Shown piece after piece: positions 33,201-44,261 of a DNA stretch of 64,000 nt; position 1 is the first letter of the stretch; every line of letters starts with the position of its first letter. The notes beneath the pieces were generated by a model, which was not told the DNA's origin, made no database searches, and worked only from the letters and a program-made list of their open reading frames with translations. Both the position numbers and the translations under genes were made by a program. Origin of the DNA: Staphylotrichum longicolle (lineage: Eukaryota; Ascomycota; Sordariomycetes; Sordariales; Chaetomiaceae). The stretch spans positions 2,366,468 to 2,430,467 of the forward strand of contig JAHCVI010000005.1 of assembly GCA_019096155.1 (NCBI GenBank), read 5' to 3'.

Positions 33201-34576
33201 TCCCCCGAACTCTACCTAGACAGCTTCAATCCTCGAATCTGGCTAAGAACCGAGCAGGGGCCCACGACGCCAACTACTCCCTCGGATGGTCCGGACTGCC
33301 TGCCCCAAGTTCAACCTGCGCTTTTGAAAAAGTCTCGATCACTGGTGGTAAATACATCACCGCCGGCGTAACATGCGCCATCGGAATCAAGGACAAGCCT
33401 GTACACATCTCGTTTGGGGACGACTACATCGGGATGCTCATCGTTCTTGCCAGCCGCTATTTTGTGCTCTACGACGTCGATGACCGCTGCGCATGGCTTG
33501 TGGATGGAGTCAGCGCACTTCTCCACCTGTTGCGTGCGTCCATAAAACACCTGCAGAATCATCGCCTTCTCCGCCAGCTGTTCTGTTTCAATGGCGACGA
33601 GTTCGAGGAGCCCAAGCAGCCGTATACTGGTTCCGATGCGGCGTTCGAGGTACTGTCAAACATGAACAACCGCACTTTACCTCTTTACTCAGGGCCTCAG
33701 GAATCCTGGCGCGAGAGGACTTTCAAACACGGCACCAAGGCCGAAGACGTGCTGAAGCAGAAGACATCGATGGTTTGTGTTGAAGATCGCGTGGAGCGAC
33801 TCTGTGATGTGCTGGGACAGATCATGGCCCACCATGACGATGTTAGCACCGAAGCCGGGGTCGGGTTTCGGTTGAAGTTAACACCGCGCCGACAGCTTGA
33901 GGGATTTGACTTCATGGACCTGGCCGCCGGCGAAGGGACGCTCTGGCCCAAGACGGCAACGCTCCACGCCGCGGGAGCCGGATGGGTCGACTTCACCAGG
34001 GCTATTCACGCCATCACGCTCTTCGGGACCGGCTTCGGCGATCTCTTCCAGCCAGAGGGTGATCCATGTGGACGCTGTCTGTCAAACGAAACCCTTCCAA
34101 AGGGAAAGGACTACCTCGCTGCCACAATCCCAGAGATTCAAGAAATTCTGAAAAAGAAGGGAAGTACGCGGATCAACCCCTGGCGCCTTGTCGACAAGAT
34201 CTACTGGCACAACCCAGACAAGCTCTTCGAGCGTTGCCAATGCGCGAACAGCCCCGGAACCCAACATGACCGGGTGCAAGTTCTGCTCCCTGCTACTTTT
34301 CCCAAGCTTTGGAGTCGGGGTCTCAAAGGCCCTACAAGACTCCCAGCCGACGGCGCGGTCATCTTTGGCCACAGCTGGAAGTTTCCCCTTCGTTGGCACG
34401 CACGCGGCGACCCTGTGGAAGGGGAACCGGAACCCTCAACCGACGCATTGGAGGAAAAATTCCACGATAGTGGAATAGACACGGGCAGCCACCCATCGGT
34501 ACATGGCAGTAGCTCGAGCTCGGGCATCTACTCGCTGGACAACAGACAGTTCTTGTATCAAGGCGGGCACGGTTGA
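30215..34576 (+). pseudogene. Very large lineage-restricted fungal protein gene, disrupted
   Basis: I do not recognise a function. Exons 30215-30426, 30493-31743, 31813-33193 and 33258-34576 (GTAAGA, GTAAGT and GTTTGT donors; phases 2, 2 and 1 match) would give about 1387 residues. The last third looks most conserved-like: ITGGKYITAGVTCAIGIKDK, FVLYDVDDRCAWLVDGVSAL, PRRQLEGFDFMDLAAGEGTL and WRLVDKIYWHNPDKLFERCQ, with a His/Cys-bearing motif near the end. Two defects: the frame changes between about 32100 and 32140, and an in-frame TAG at 32905-32907 sits between two clearly continuous halves (GFPIPRR... before, MAALIKARKIVTFAG... after). Exon lengths sum to two over a multiple of three, consistent with one lost base. 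TAG could be a CAG to TAG change. Either a dying gene or, less likely, sequence error. Confidence 0.6.
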
Positions 34577-36144
34577 GCTGCGCACTAGCTGACCCAACGC
34601 GGTTGATGGAACGTCCGTGTGCTCATAGCGAAGATGCTGTTGTCCCAAAAGAGAAGCAATGCAACTTCGTTTGATTTATCCCCTGAAATTATTGCCCTAG
34701 CAAACACCTTCAGGGACATCGAGGACATTGGATTCAAAACACAACACTAGCACATCGCACTTCCTTAGCACAATCAACTTCTCCCACACCCAGCTTTCCT
34801 GCTTCCATCTTGTGTGGACTTACAATCCCCACCACAGATACGGCGAGAATTCGGCCCTCGCGGCCTCGGAACCTGACTCCGACGAGCTGTTCACATGTCA
34901 GCCAGTCAATTCAAGGACCGGACCTCTCCAACTTCAGCAAGCCACAGTTTCGACCAAGAACCATTCCATTAGCTGACAGCTCGCCAGCTAAGAGATCCAC
35001 AACCTGCCCCTCGAAACAGTTGGCCACACGACGGCGAACCGGACCGTTTTCCGCGCTCCTCAACCGCTCGCATCATGAGAGGTTCCTGCAAAAGGAGGCT
35101 CAACCTAGAGGCTGGCGCTGAACCCTGAAGATATGCATCCTTGCCTCGAAACAAACCATTGGGGAACAGGCGTGTCCGCGGACGAAACAATGCAGAAGCG
35201 ACGTGGGAGCCTGAGCTGATTGCCAGTGGAGCGAGGCGAGTGTTTACTCGACCCCAACTGAGAGTTCGTTGCCGAGTTTCCGGAGCCTAGAGCATTCAAT
35301 GGCTCAGATACCTCCATCTCGGTGCCAGAGCTGTGATGTGTCTCAAGGAAAAGTCTTCTTTAGCCCGTAGTTTAATCCCCAAGTCAGCCTGGAGGGCGTC
35401 TCCCTAACCTACACCCAGACACCCCTGAGGTGAAGGAAAAGAAACCGGCAACTCTCAACCCAAAACCACCTCACCTCATCCTCCCTCAGACCAACGGCCG
35501 CCGCCCATTCAGACAGACCTGAACCCCCCATCACTCTCCCAATCCCTGCCCTCGCCCATCATCGCACCATATGGGGAACACAAGGACACGAAACCGCCCA
35601 ATTCAGCCAGCCAACCAGTCGGAACCGCCCGGGCGCAATCCCCTAATCCCTACGCATTGCGCTGGATATTGCGTTGCACACACGACCACTTTCCCTCCTC
35701 TCTGCTCCCTTTCCCCCCTCCCCCCCACCCCCCCTAGCGCCCAGTCCGAGACAAAGCAAACCGGGGCGCAACGCGCTGCCACACATTCACAGGTCCCACA
35801 TTCCACAATGAATCCAGCCCAGCCCAGTCCCAGCCCCAGCCCAGGCACCCCGTGGCCAAAAAACCGTACACCTAAACGGAACTTGAGACGTCACGATGCC
35901 TTTAGGTTTTGACACGATGGTTTTGGTTTTGACGAGCTAAACCTTATTCCTAATTAATGCCAAGTGGAAGTCAAGAAGAAGAAAAGAAAAGTATAGAAGG
36001 AAAAGAGGAAGGAAAAAGATAAAGGAAAGAGAGGAAGGAAAGAGGGAAGGAAAAAGAAGTAAATAAAAAAGAAATCGGGAAAAAAATAAGAAAGAGAAGT
36101 AGAAAAAAGAGGATAGAAAAAGAGGAAGAAGAAAGAGAAAGAAA

Positions 36145-36280
36145 AAAGAGGAAGAAAAGGATATAATGATCTTAGATTCTATTTCACTTTATTCATCAAG
36201 GATTCGGGCTTTCTCAGCAATGGTGATGTCGCAATGATTCTAGTAATTTTGGTGGACGCCTTTTTCTGTCCAGAAGGAGC
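36145..36280. repeat. Dispersed repeat, copy B
   Basis: Best match to copy A: both begin AAGAGGAAGAAAAGGAT and end CTGTCCAGAAGGAGC, with the CATCAAGGATTC and GATGTCGCAATG blocks between. Copy B has an extra ACTTTATT. It follows an A/G tract (35960-36140) and abuts the GT microsatellite. Confidence 0.75.
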
Positions 36281-36293
36281 CAGGGTAGGAAAG

Positions 36294-36295
<2 letters not shown>

Positions 36296-36339
<44 letters not shown>
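36296..36339. repeat. GT dinucleotide microsatellite (about 20 units)
   Basis: Near-perfect GT run, ending GTATGTGCGG, directly after repeat copy B. Expected to be length-variable between isolates. Confidence 0.95.
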
Positions 36340-36344
<5 letters not shown>

Positions 36345-39300
36345 GCGGGCGGCGGCACTTGGGGAGGAATAACATCAATAATAGTAATCCTTTCATTGCT
36401 GTCTTGTCTCACTGACAGTGGACTCGAGGGACGGATGTGTATCTTGACCTTATTCGAGACTTGTTTGTTGACTTGCCACCCCGTGTAGTGTACTATACAC
36501 AGACTAAGACAGCAGCGGCGAGGCGCCCTTCCCGCCGTGGGACAAGACAAGACGACACAGACGAGACGAGACGAGACAAGACGAAAAACAGGACGAAAAC
36601 TGAATGGTTGGCGACAGACAAGAAGATATCCACAGTACACGCAAGTAGACATGCAGCTGGGATGAAACGAGCGGGACGTGGAGCATTACCACCGCACGGG
36701 AATGCGGGTGCGAGCTGGCATTCCTGCCTTCACTTGCCTTGCTGGGCTGTTATCTGGATAGAGTCATTGTCAGACAAATGAGAGACAGATAGATAGACTG
36801 ACAGACAGAGAGCGTATGGCAGCTCGAAGGCAGGTGCTGGCTGTGGGGAATGCTTCAGGAATGCAATGACACGTTGATGCCGTAGATAGAAACCGAAGCC
36901 TTGATCTCGTCAGAGGAGCAGGAGCTCTTGAGACCCGCTGGCTCTAAGCTGATTGGAGTGAATTGGGAGTTGGCATTTGGAAGCAAGGGATGTTGATGGT
37001 AAGCTGCTGTTTCATCCTGAATAGACAGGAATCGGCAGATTCTACATGCTGCTGGGCCGTTAAGCTGCCTGCATTTTGCTGCCATGGGGGGCCTGTCAGT
37101 TCGAGGCTTCCTATTCGGGCTGTCGTCGATTGGACCAAGTTGGGTGTGACCAAGACATCTGGTAGCCAATCTGGGCACGCGACGTTGGTTCCGTCAGAGT
37201 CCCGTCATTGGAAGCCTGGGTTGGCTCAAGAATGCGGCGCGGAAGGGAGGCACGAGGTTGATGAGACCAGAGAGGCTCCACCTGTGCCTGTTTGGGTCCC
37301 CGGGACCTGAGCGGGCAGCGGATGGGGCCGGGCGGGATCCGAAAGGGATACTCGGCACCTCAGACGACAGGCTTTCTCTCTCTGGATCAGGCATGATCGG
37401 GCGCCTCGCCCTAATACGATGTCCGAATGGACGAGCTGGAGATGTGTAAGAAGTGACCCCGTTTTTGCCCGACCCGACCCGCGAGTGAGCAAACTTTGGA
37501 TGGGCAGGGAGCCTGAACCCCCACCGCATTCGGACGCCCGGCTCCAAACACCCGTTCCTGTCGTACGCCCTGAAATCCGGCATGGGGATATGGGATACGC
37601 GGAACAGCTGCCGAGGGCAGTTCGATCCGACCAACGACGGACGGCCGTGGCCTGCACGCTGCTGTCCAGCAGCCAGCCACACGCACGCCGCCCGGAGAGT
37701 GGCCGGCCAAGCAGGACCCGCCCGGATCGGCCGACCAACAAGGTGCGGCCCCGCTGGTGCACCAGGAACCGTCCCGTGGGGTTCTTCGGGCTTCGCTGCA
37801 GCACGCCCAGTCGCAGGCGCGCATGTTTGGGAATCCACTGAGCGGCACGGCAGGGCGACAGAGCGGCTGACACGTCGGCGGGCATGAACGAGCTGGCCTT
37901 GCCCGGCCAATGCCATCGTCAGCACGAGTTCCGAGTGGAGCGTGCTCGTAACAAACACCTCTCCCCCAGCCATCAGCTCTGCGTACTGTGTAGCCTGGCA
38001 CGCCTGGCTCCGTTGGGAGACAGCAACAACAGCCGAGGGGCCCAGAGCTTACACAATAAGAACCGGCACAGCTGGCACGCAGTGGAGCCTCAGGTCTCAT
38101 CGACGGATCGCCCGTCACAGTTTTCCAGAAGGCGACGATGACCGGCGGATCTCGGATCCATGTCGATCAGGAAAGCAGAAACGACGCAGGCGTGCGGCGT
38201 GCGGCGTGCGCGGCCCAGCGCCAGGCACTGGCACGAAGCTGCGCATGATGACGGCCTGAAAAGCTCCCCGAAGTGGACACGGGTGCTGAGAGCTTGGGCT
38301 GCTGAGATTGGAACCTGCCATTGCCGAGCCCTGGCCTGGCTGAGCCTTGGTGATCGCGAGAGTGAAAATTTTCACCTCTGACCTCGCTTGCCGGCCAACA
38401 ACGTGGTCGCGTCACGAGCAACCTGTGGCTTCGTGGTTTAGTGGTTCAGTGGGTTCTGGCCATGGCTCGAAACAGCAAGGCAGCCCAGCGAGGCAGCGGC
38501 CTCGGCAGATCGCCAGAAGGTGCTGGAAGCAAGTGCGCCCGACCATCGCGCTAACTGGCGTTAAGTCGTCTCCTCGCAATCCCGGCCGAATTGTGTTAGC
38601 CGATGCTACTAGAGCAAAACTTCACCTTGCAGGTGTGCCCTGGTCCCAAACTGGGCTGAATCTGATCTGATGCTGGAGATCGCAAATTATCCGATAGAGA
38701 GCGGCACGGGAAGGACCCTCCAAACCGCGGTCCAATAAGCGGCGGGCGCAGGACCACAACGAGCTCCCAACAGCAGGGTTCCCGAAACGGCCCGCCGCCA
38801 GCAACGATGTCCGGAGCCGGATGCTGATTGGTTCAGAGATAGATGAAAGCATCTTGCATTGAAGAGCAAGAAAATTCTTTAGAACATCGAAACAAGTGAA
38901 CCACGATAGTTTGGCGCTATACCCATCTTCTGCCGAGTACCAACCACCAATTGCTGGGGACGACTCGAGATTGCGTTATGCCCCGACAACCAGTCTTGCC
39001 AGCTGGCTGCTGCGGGCCATGGAGCCCTTTTGCTGCTGCCTTGTTGCGCCCGCATTTTTGACGGGTATGATGCCATACGTGGGGCCTCCCCAAAACGGGT
39101 CCCGCTGCGGGATCGCCATCAACCCCTGCTGGCAAATCCACCGGCGGAGCCGTGATCCCTGGCAAGGTGCAAGAACAAAGAGAGAAAATTCACAGCTCCG
39201 TGATTTCCCCTGGAGTGGGATGAGTCAACTTGGCTAGGCCCTGACACATCCAGGTTTACGAAACAGTTAGCCCAAATGGTATTTGGCATCGCCAGACTTT

Positions 39301-40742
39301 GCCAGCAATCCAAAACTGTGCTGAACCGGTGATCCTCTAATTTTGGAATTGGCAAAACAGGCACGAGAAAAATTCGTAGAGAAGCGGAAGATACCGCGTC
39401 AACCCCAACGTCCTCCCGCGCTTCCCTTCCGTATCCCTCCACATTCCACCTCTCCACAGCCACTTCTCGAAACATACGAGACGCGCATCAGGCCATAAAT
39501 TTTTCTTTTTCTTTTTTCTTCCCTGGGGTGACTGTTTTGATGTCATCATACGGGCCAAGCCCAAGCCAGGCCCACCAAACAAAGAGAAACCTTAAACAAT
39601 GTCCAATTTTGAAGGTGTCCACTTTGAACGGACGTTCAAACACACCTGTCTGACCCGCACCGCTCAGCGCATTTGTTTGATATGCTGAATCCACCGGTGA
39701 GAGCGTCCGTGGCTGGCCGATCTCGGCTGGCGTGGAGTGAAAGACGCATCTGTCATCACGGGGGGAAGATAGACACGCAGAGAGCAGTACTCCGTACACA
39801 TGCAACAACCATGTGTGTTTTGATGAGCAAGATAGTAAGGTGCTACGTTGACCCCCAAAACCCAACAGGACAGCCCGATTCTTGCGCGGGCACACTCGGT
39901 GGGGGTCAAGGTGGGCTGGAAGTTAATATCTGCTCCTGCATCGCCCAGCCAGCAGGGTGCTCAATACAGGAATCACGACACAGCAAATGAACCTTGACAG
40001 GTCTTCGGCAATGTCCAAGAAACGGCTCGCCTATTGCGGGAGACCTCCCTTTGGGCCCTTTGACGGCTGCTGAGGTGGGTGTGTGTTAATTACCTGTCAC
40101 TGTACGCCGAAATGAAAGGACGATGGCAAAACCTGGGTTGGTATGGTGTTTCAGTATGAGGGGGTGGTAAGGATGCGGTATATTGGGAATCCATGTATTA
40201 TCACGTTACGTTCAAACAGCGAGATTGGAGTAAGCCTGCCTGAGGCGGGTGTGCTGGAGAGAATGTCTGAACGAACCGTTGAAGGCGGAGGGTAACGGTA
40301 CCCGGTCTCGATCCTCATTCTCACTCTCACTCACCTTTCCGGTGGCCGAAATCGGTCAAGCCACACCCACACTGCCCCCTGCACAGAGACTCACCGAATA
40401 GCCCTTAAACGGAACCAAAACAAAGCGGATACAAGGTTTCTCTCTGTTTTTCCAACCGAAGATTCCAGCTCCGTCCTCGTCCTCTCGGTGAATATGTGAT
40501 GTGATGCCACGACAAAGCCCGTCCGGCTTTATCCGTCTCGCCGCAAGCGACGACGACAACCAGACTGATCCCCCCTCCCTCGCATCACACCGTGACACCC
40601 GCGGCTCTGGAGCCGGTCGCCCCGGCTGCCGCGCGCCGTGCCTGCATGCAACCGACAGAGCAGAGCCAGAGCACAGACATGGATGGACAGGGGCGGCGGG
40701 CGATGGCTGGGACTGCGGGACGGGAAGAGGCAGATCGTAGAC

Positions 40743-40771
40743 GACGTTGACGTTGACGTTGACGTTGACGT
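40743..40771. repeat. GACGTT hexamer tandem, nearly five copies
   Basis: Perfect tandem GACGTT repeat in non-coding DNA. Each junction makes an AACGTC/GACGTT element; no function is inferred. Confidence 0.9.
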
Positions 40772-43700
40772 CTAGCCTCGACCACGAGACGAAGTGGGTG
40801 ATGCACATCACCAAAACTGCAAAAGTCACGATGCACACAAGTACCTAGTGATGATGTCGAACGGCTAGGCAGTGCCGGCGCCGGTTCTTCCAGTGCAGGC
40901 TGCATTCCTGCATATTCACCCAGCAACCGCAGCCAGCCAACCAGCCAGCCAGCCTCCCACCAGCCATTGAGCCACACAGCCAGCGGCCGACACAGATCGT
41001 AGTGTATCGGGTTCTTGCAGCCCAGAACCATGTCGTTTGAGTTCGATCCAGTCCGGTCATGCGTTCCCGTATGCAAAAGGGGACAACGCCACCGGAGACG
41101 GGAACGTGAAGAAACATGCAAAATCACGTTATACCGGGTCGCAAAGTGCGCAGGACACGGTGATGGTTCGCGAATTCGGGCTTGGGCGCTTTTGTTCGCG
41201 GTCTCGTCGGCAAGTTTCTTGTTCGGCACGACTTTTGCTACGCACACGGTCCCTCTACACAGTGCCTCAGCACCTCGAGTTGAGGGTTCGCGAGCCGCTT
41301 TGTGGTGATGGCCCGGCTTTTCGGCAAGTTCAGGTAAGAGAGTCAGGTGAGTGATTCAGCGATGGCGTAGGTGGTGGGAGGGTTTCTAATGCTCTCTTTG
41401 TCTCCGAGGAGGGAGGAAACGGTCCCGTCATGCTGGGTCCGGGTCCTGATCCGCCAGTCATGGAGGAGGGAGTTGGAGCCGGGAGCCGGCGGAATCACTC
41501 GCGAGGTCATTCATTCATCCATTGACGACTCGGCTGACGTTGATGGGGAGCCCACAGGGCGGCTTAACGATCCCACCCTCCGCGGTCCTGTGATAGATGA
41601 TGTATTGCAGTAGATGCATAATGTTGCTGATGACATGGGCCCGCCGGAGATACAGGACCTCGAGGCTTCCTTGCTAATACCTTGTCCACTCAGCAGAGGC
41701 GGAGAGTTTATGGGCGAGGCGCGGAAGGCTTAGTCAGTTTGACGATGGCGAACTTCTCGAATTGACATGTTGCTTTCCCCAGATCTCGGTGCTTTTGCTC
41801 CTCGGGCCGTTGGAGCTAAGCAAGTGCCGGACTTTGCATGGAGGGGTGAGAAACGACACGGAGGCAAGGAAAAAGCGGGGGGTTGTGGGGAGGGCGAAGT
41901 TTCGTTTCCATCTTGTTCTTTGTACAGGCGGGAAGGCTCCGGGCTGTCGGGTCATGACGACTGGACTCACGATGCCATCCGTCCTGTTCCAGAAAATGGC
42001 CTGTTTACCGTAAGGCCAGCTCTCGGGCCAGATCCTTTGATCACAAAGTTTGTCGATGTGGGTGTTGCGATGTCGCGGGTCTGGACCCAATCCATCGCAA
42101 CTTCTTGCCAGGAGTAGCTCTCTTTCGATTTGCATCTGTGTGTAAGCCAAGTGGGAACTGACAAGGAGCCTGAGGGGGTGAAAAAGTCAATGCCCATCGA
42201 CGGCGGTTGACGCTTGCTCCACAGCCCATGTTCTGGCCCAGCTGTCAAGGCGCAAATTGCACTTGGGATGAGGTGCGAATGAGTCAAAGCCGTTAGTTCG
42301 GAGAAAGTTTTCAGTGAAAGAAAGACGGCAATTTGCCACGAGCACAGTCTGCGGGCACCAATCAACGGGGCCATGTGCCACAGACTCAAGGTCAAACTCA
42401 AATTCAGGTCCAACCCTGACGGGGGGACTGCAAGCCCAACCTCAACAAAAACTTCAGAAAGAAAGAAGCAGTTGCCTCTTAGTTGGCGGCGTGGATATGT
42501 TGTGCAACGTGGCGGGGGACACGGCGCAGCTGCCGCCCGGTGGGTCTTTGAGTCAACTGGGACATGAATTGCCCACTTTGCTCGGATGATCATTGTGGAG
42601 GACGAGGATCGCTGAGGCTAGGGAGAAGCTCTCCCCATCGTAACAATGCATTGCGGCGTGGAGCTCTGTTGTGCCGCCGCGAGCGGCGTCGAGATGTTTG
42701 ACCCGCACCTGCAAAAAGCGAGAAGGGGAAATTAACCTTGGGTCGTCTTCACGGTACAGTACGAGAGACGGGGTGGAGCAAACCAATTGATGACATGTCG
42801 TGTCTGTTCGATGACTGGGGATTGTGTCTCCGTATTGTCCACTTGTGTGAACGTGCCTCGGAGTCGAATGATGTTTGGCAAGGTGGTCCAATGGAAGAGA
42901 TGCGGAACGGGTCTGCAACTCCGCTCTGCTTCTCTGGCACAACCGCAATGGGCCGGAGGGCAGCATGCGGAGAGAGAGAGCTTGCTGACTGGCGACTGGC
43001 TGCGGTGGATAATTAGGTAAGGCATTTTGAAGCCGAGACGGGCTGTGGAGACCCTGAGGAGGAAACATGGCACGCAGTCGGAGAGGGTGACGCGGTTGGT
43101 GGATTGGGAAATGCTTCAATTTGATGATTGCCAATCTCTGTTGGATTGCCTGCCCATGTGTTCGCGGGACGTGCCTCGCCCAAGTCCCCGCTTCCAGTGC
43201 GACTCCCATCATACAACAGAAATCCTATCGTGACATGGCCATCAAGTTCCCAATCCCAATCCAAAAAAAAAAAAAGACAAGTGCCTTGGCACTGACAGCT
43301 CCCTGATGCTGTGTCCAACGCCAATCCCAATGGTTCCTGTGCCAAAAAATCCGGGTCCGACAATCTGAGCTGCGCCTTGCCAACACCGATGTCCCTGTGG
43401 CTCCCAAACCCGTCCGTATGCATAGGAAAGGATAACAGAACCCGGCTCCCAAGTGTCGCTGCGTAATACACGGTATCTCTCGCCCCGAACCCAAAAAATT
43501 GTGAACCCGGCCAGATACGCCTTGTCCCAGAACCCAGAAAGACAGATGAACAATAAAAAAAAAGACACGCGTAGAACCCAGCCCCTTGCCGAACCCGAAA
43601 GACTTTTTTATGATGCTGTGCTCCGATGTATGCAGTTCTTTTTTTGTTACAACAAAGCCGTAGACCGAAAGACAAAGGAAATGGTTGAGGAAAGACTGAG

Positions 43701-43826
43701 CCGTGTGGTGTTCCCGGAGGAGGGAAGACGAGATGCGTAGATCGATTGAAGTGGGGTATAGTCGCTCTGAGAAGGGCGGTCGAAGGAAAGGAGGTTGCAG
43801 AAGGCTTCGGAGCCGTCGAGGTCGAC

Positions 43827-44261
43827 TTAGTACGATCGGCGACGTTGCCCGCGGACCGACTCGAATGACCGGGCGTATGCTCGAAGCTCCCTCGCCGCCT
43901 TCTCAGTCAGCTGCGCAGGGTCGAGCCCCGCTGATGAGGTGCTCCGCATCGAGCAGAGGCTGGTGTGCGACGCCGATGGGGAGAGTGTCTGGCTGTGTGT
44001 CGAGCCCCTCCGGGTGCTGGTCTGGGCGAGGCCAAAGTCGTAGGCCGGCGACAGGTAAAACTTGTCCGCTGTTGTTGTCGGCCTGGAGAGGTTCCAGTCG
44101 AGAGGAGGGTTGCTCAGGGACGGGGAGCTCGCGGTCGAGCTCGGCGAGGACGGCGAGGTCTTCTCGTAGTCGGCCAGGCGGCAGGATTCAGAGCAGTAGG
44201 TGGCGCCGTCGGTTTGCTTGTCGCAACCCAGGCAGAACTGGTGCTCCCAGTCGAAAGACAT
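43827..44261 (-). CDS. Ecl1-type lifespan regulatory factor (Ecl1/LSRF family)
   Basis: Small zinc-binding protein of the extender-of-chronological-lifespan family, whose fission-yeast members act in nutrient and stress responses. Single exon, 144 residues. The start at 44261 gives MSFDWEHQFCLGCDKQTDGA followed by TYCSESCRLADYE, with Cys at 10, 13, 23 and 27 (C-x2-C-x9-C-x3-C), the family signature. After residue 35 the protein is Ser/Thr/Pro-rich (KTSPSSPSSTASSPSLSNPP) with scattered SP/TP sites and a basic end (VRGQRRRSY). The open frame extends upstream to 44906 without a stop, but that part looks like leader (Pro/His/Ser-rich, no motif). It is the only convincing gene in 23 kb. Confidence 0.82.
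   Translation of the reverse strand: MSFDWEHQFCLGCDKQTDGATYCSESCRLADYEKTSPSSPSSTASSPSLSNPPLDWNLSRPTTTADKFYLSPAYDFGLAQTSTRRGSTHSQTLSPSASHTSLCSMRSTSSAGLDPAQLTEKAARELRAYARSFESVRGQRRRSY

Larger units (their letters stand above)
34577..43826. other. Gene-poor tract left of the Ecl1-type gene (9.2 kb)
   Basis: No convincing gene. GC content is moderate and not AT-rich, so this is not a RIP-degraded transposon field. 37.2-38.1 kb is a stop-poor GC-rich block open in nearly every frame on both strands, the sign of composition rather than coding. A/G-rich tracts (35960-36165), repeat copy B, a GT microsatellite and a GACGTT tandem are the visible structures. Its span next to one tiny gene suggests regulatory or untranslated sequence, but nothing proves it. 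Confidence 0.5.

Noticed and set aside
37194..37973. 259-codon minus-strand frame
   Set aside because: All other frames at this place are also open; no domain recognised, so composition explains it.
38421..38490. tRNA-like stretch (GTGGTTTAGTGGTTCAGTGG ... GGCTCGAAAC)
   Set aside because: A-box- and B-box-like words are present but no cloverleaf with paired acceptor and anticodon stems can be formed.
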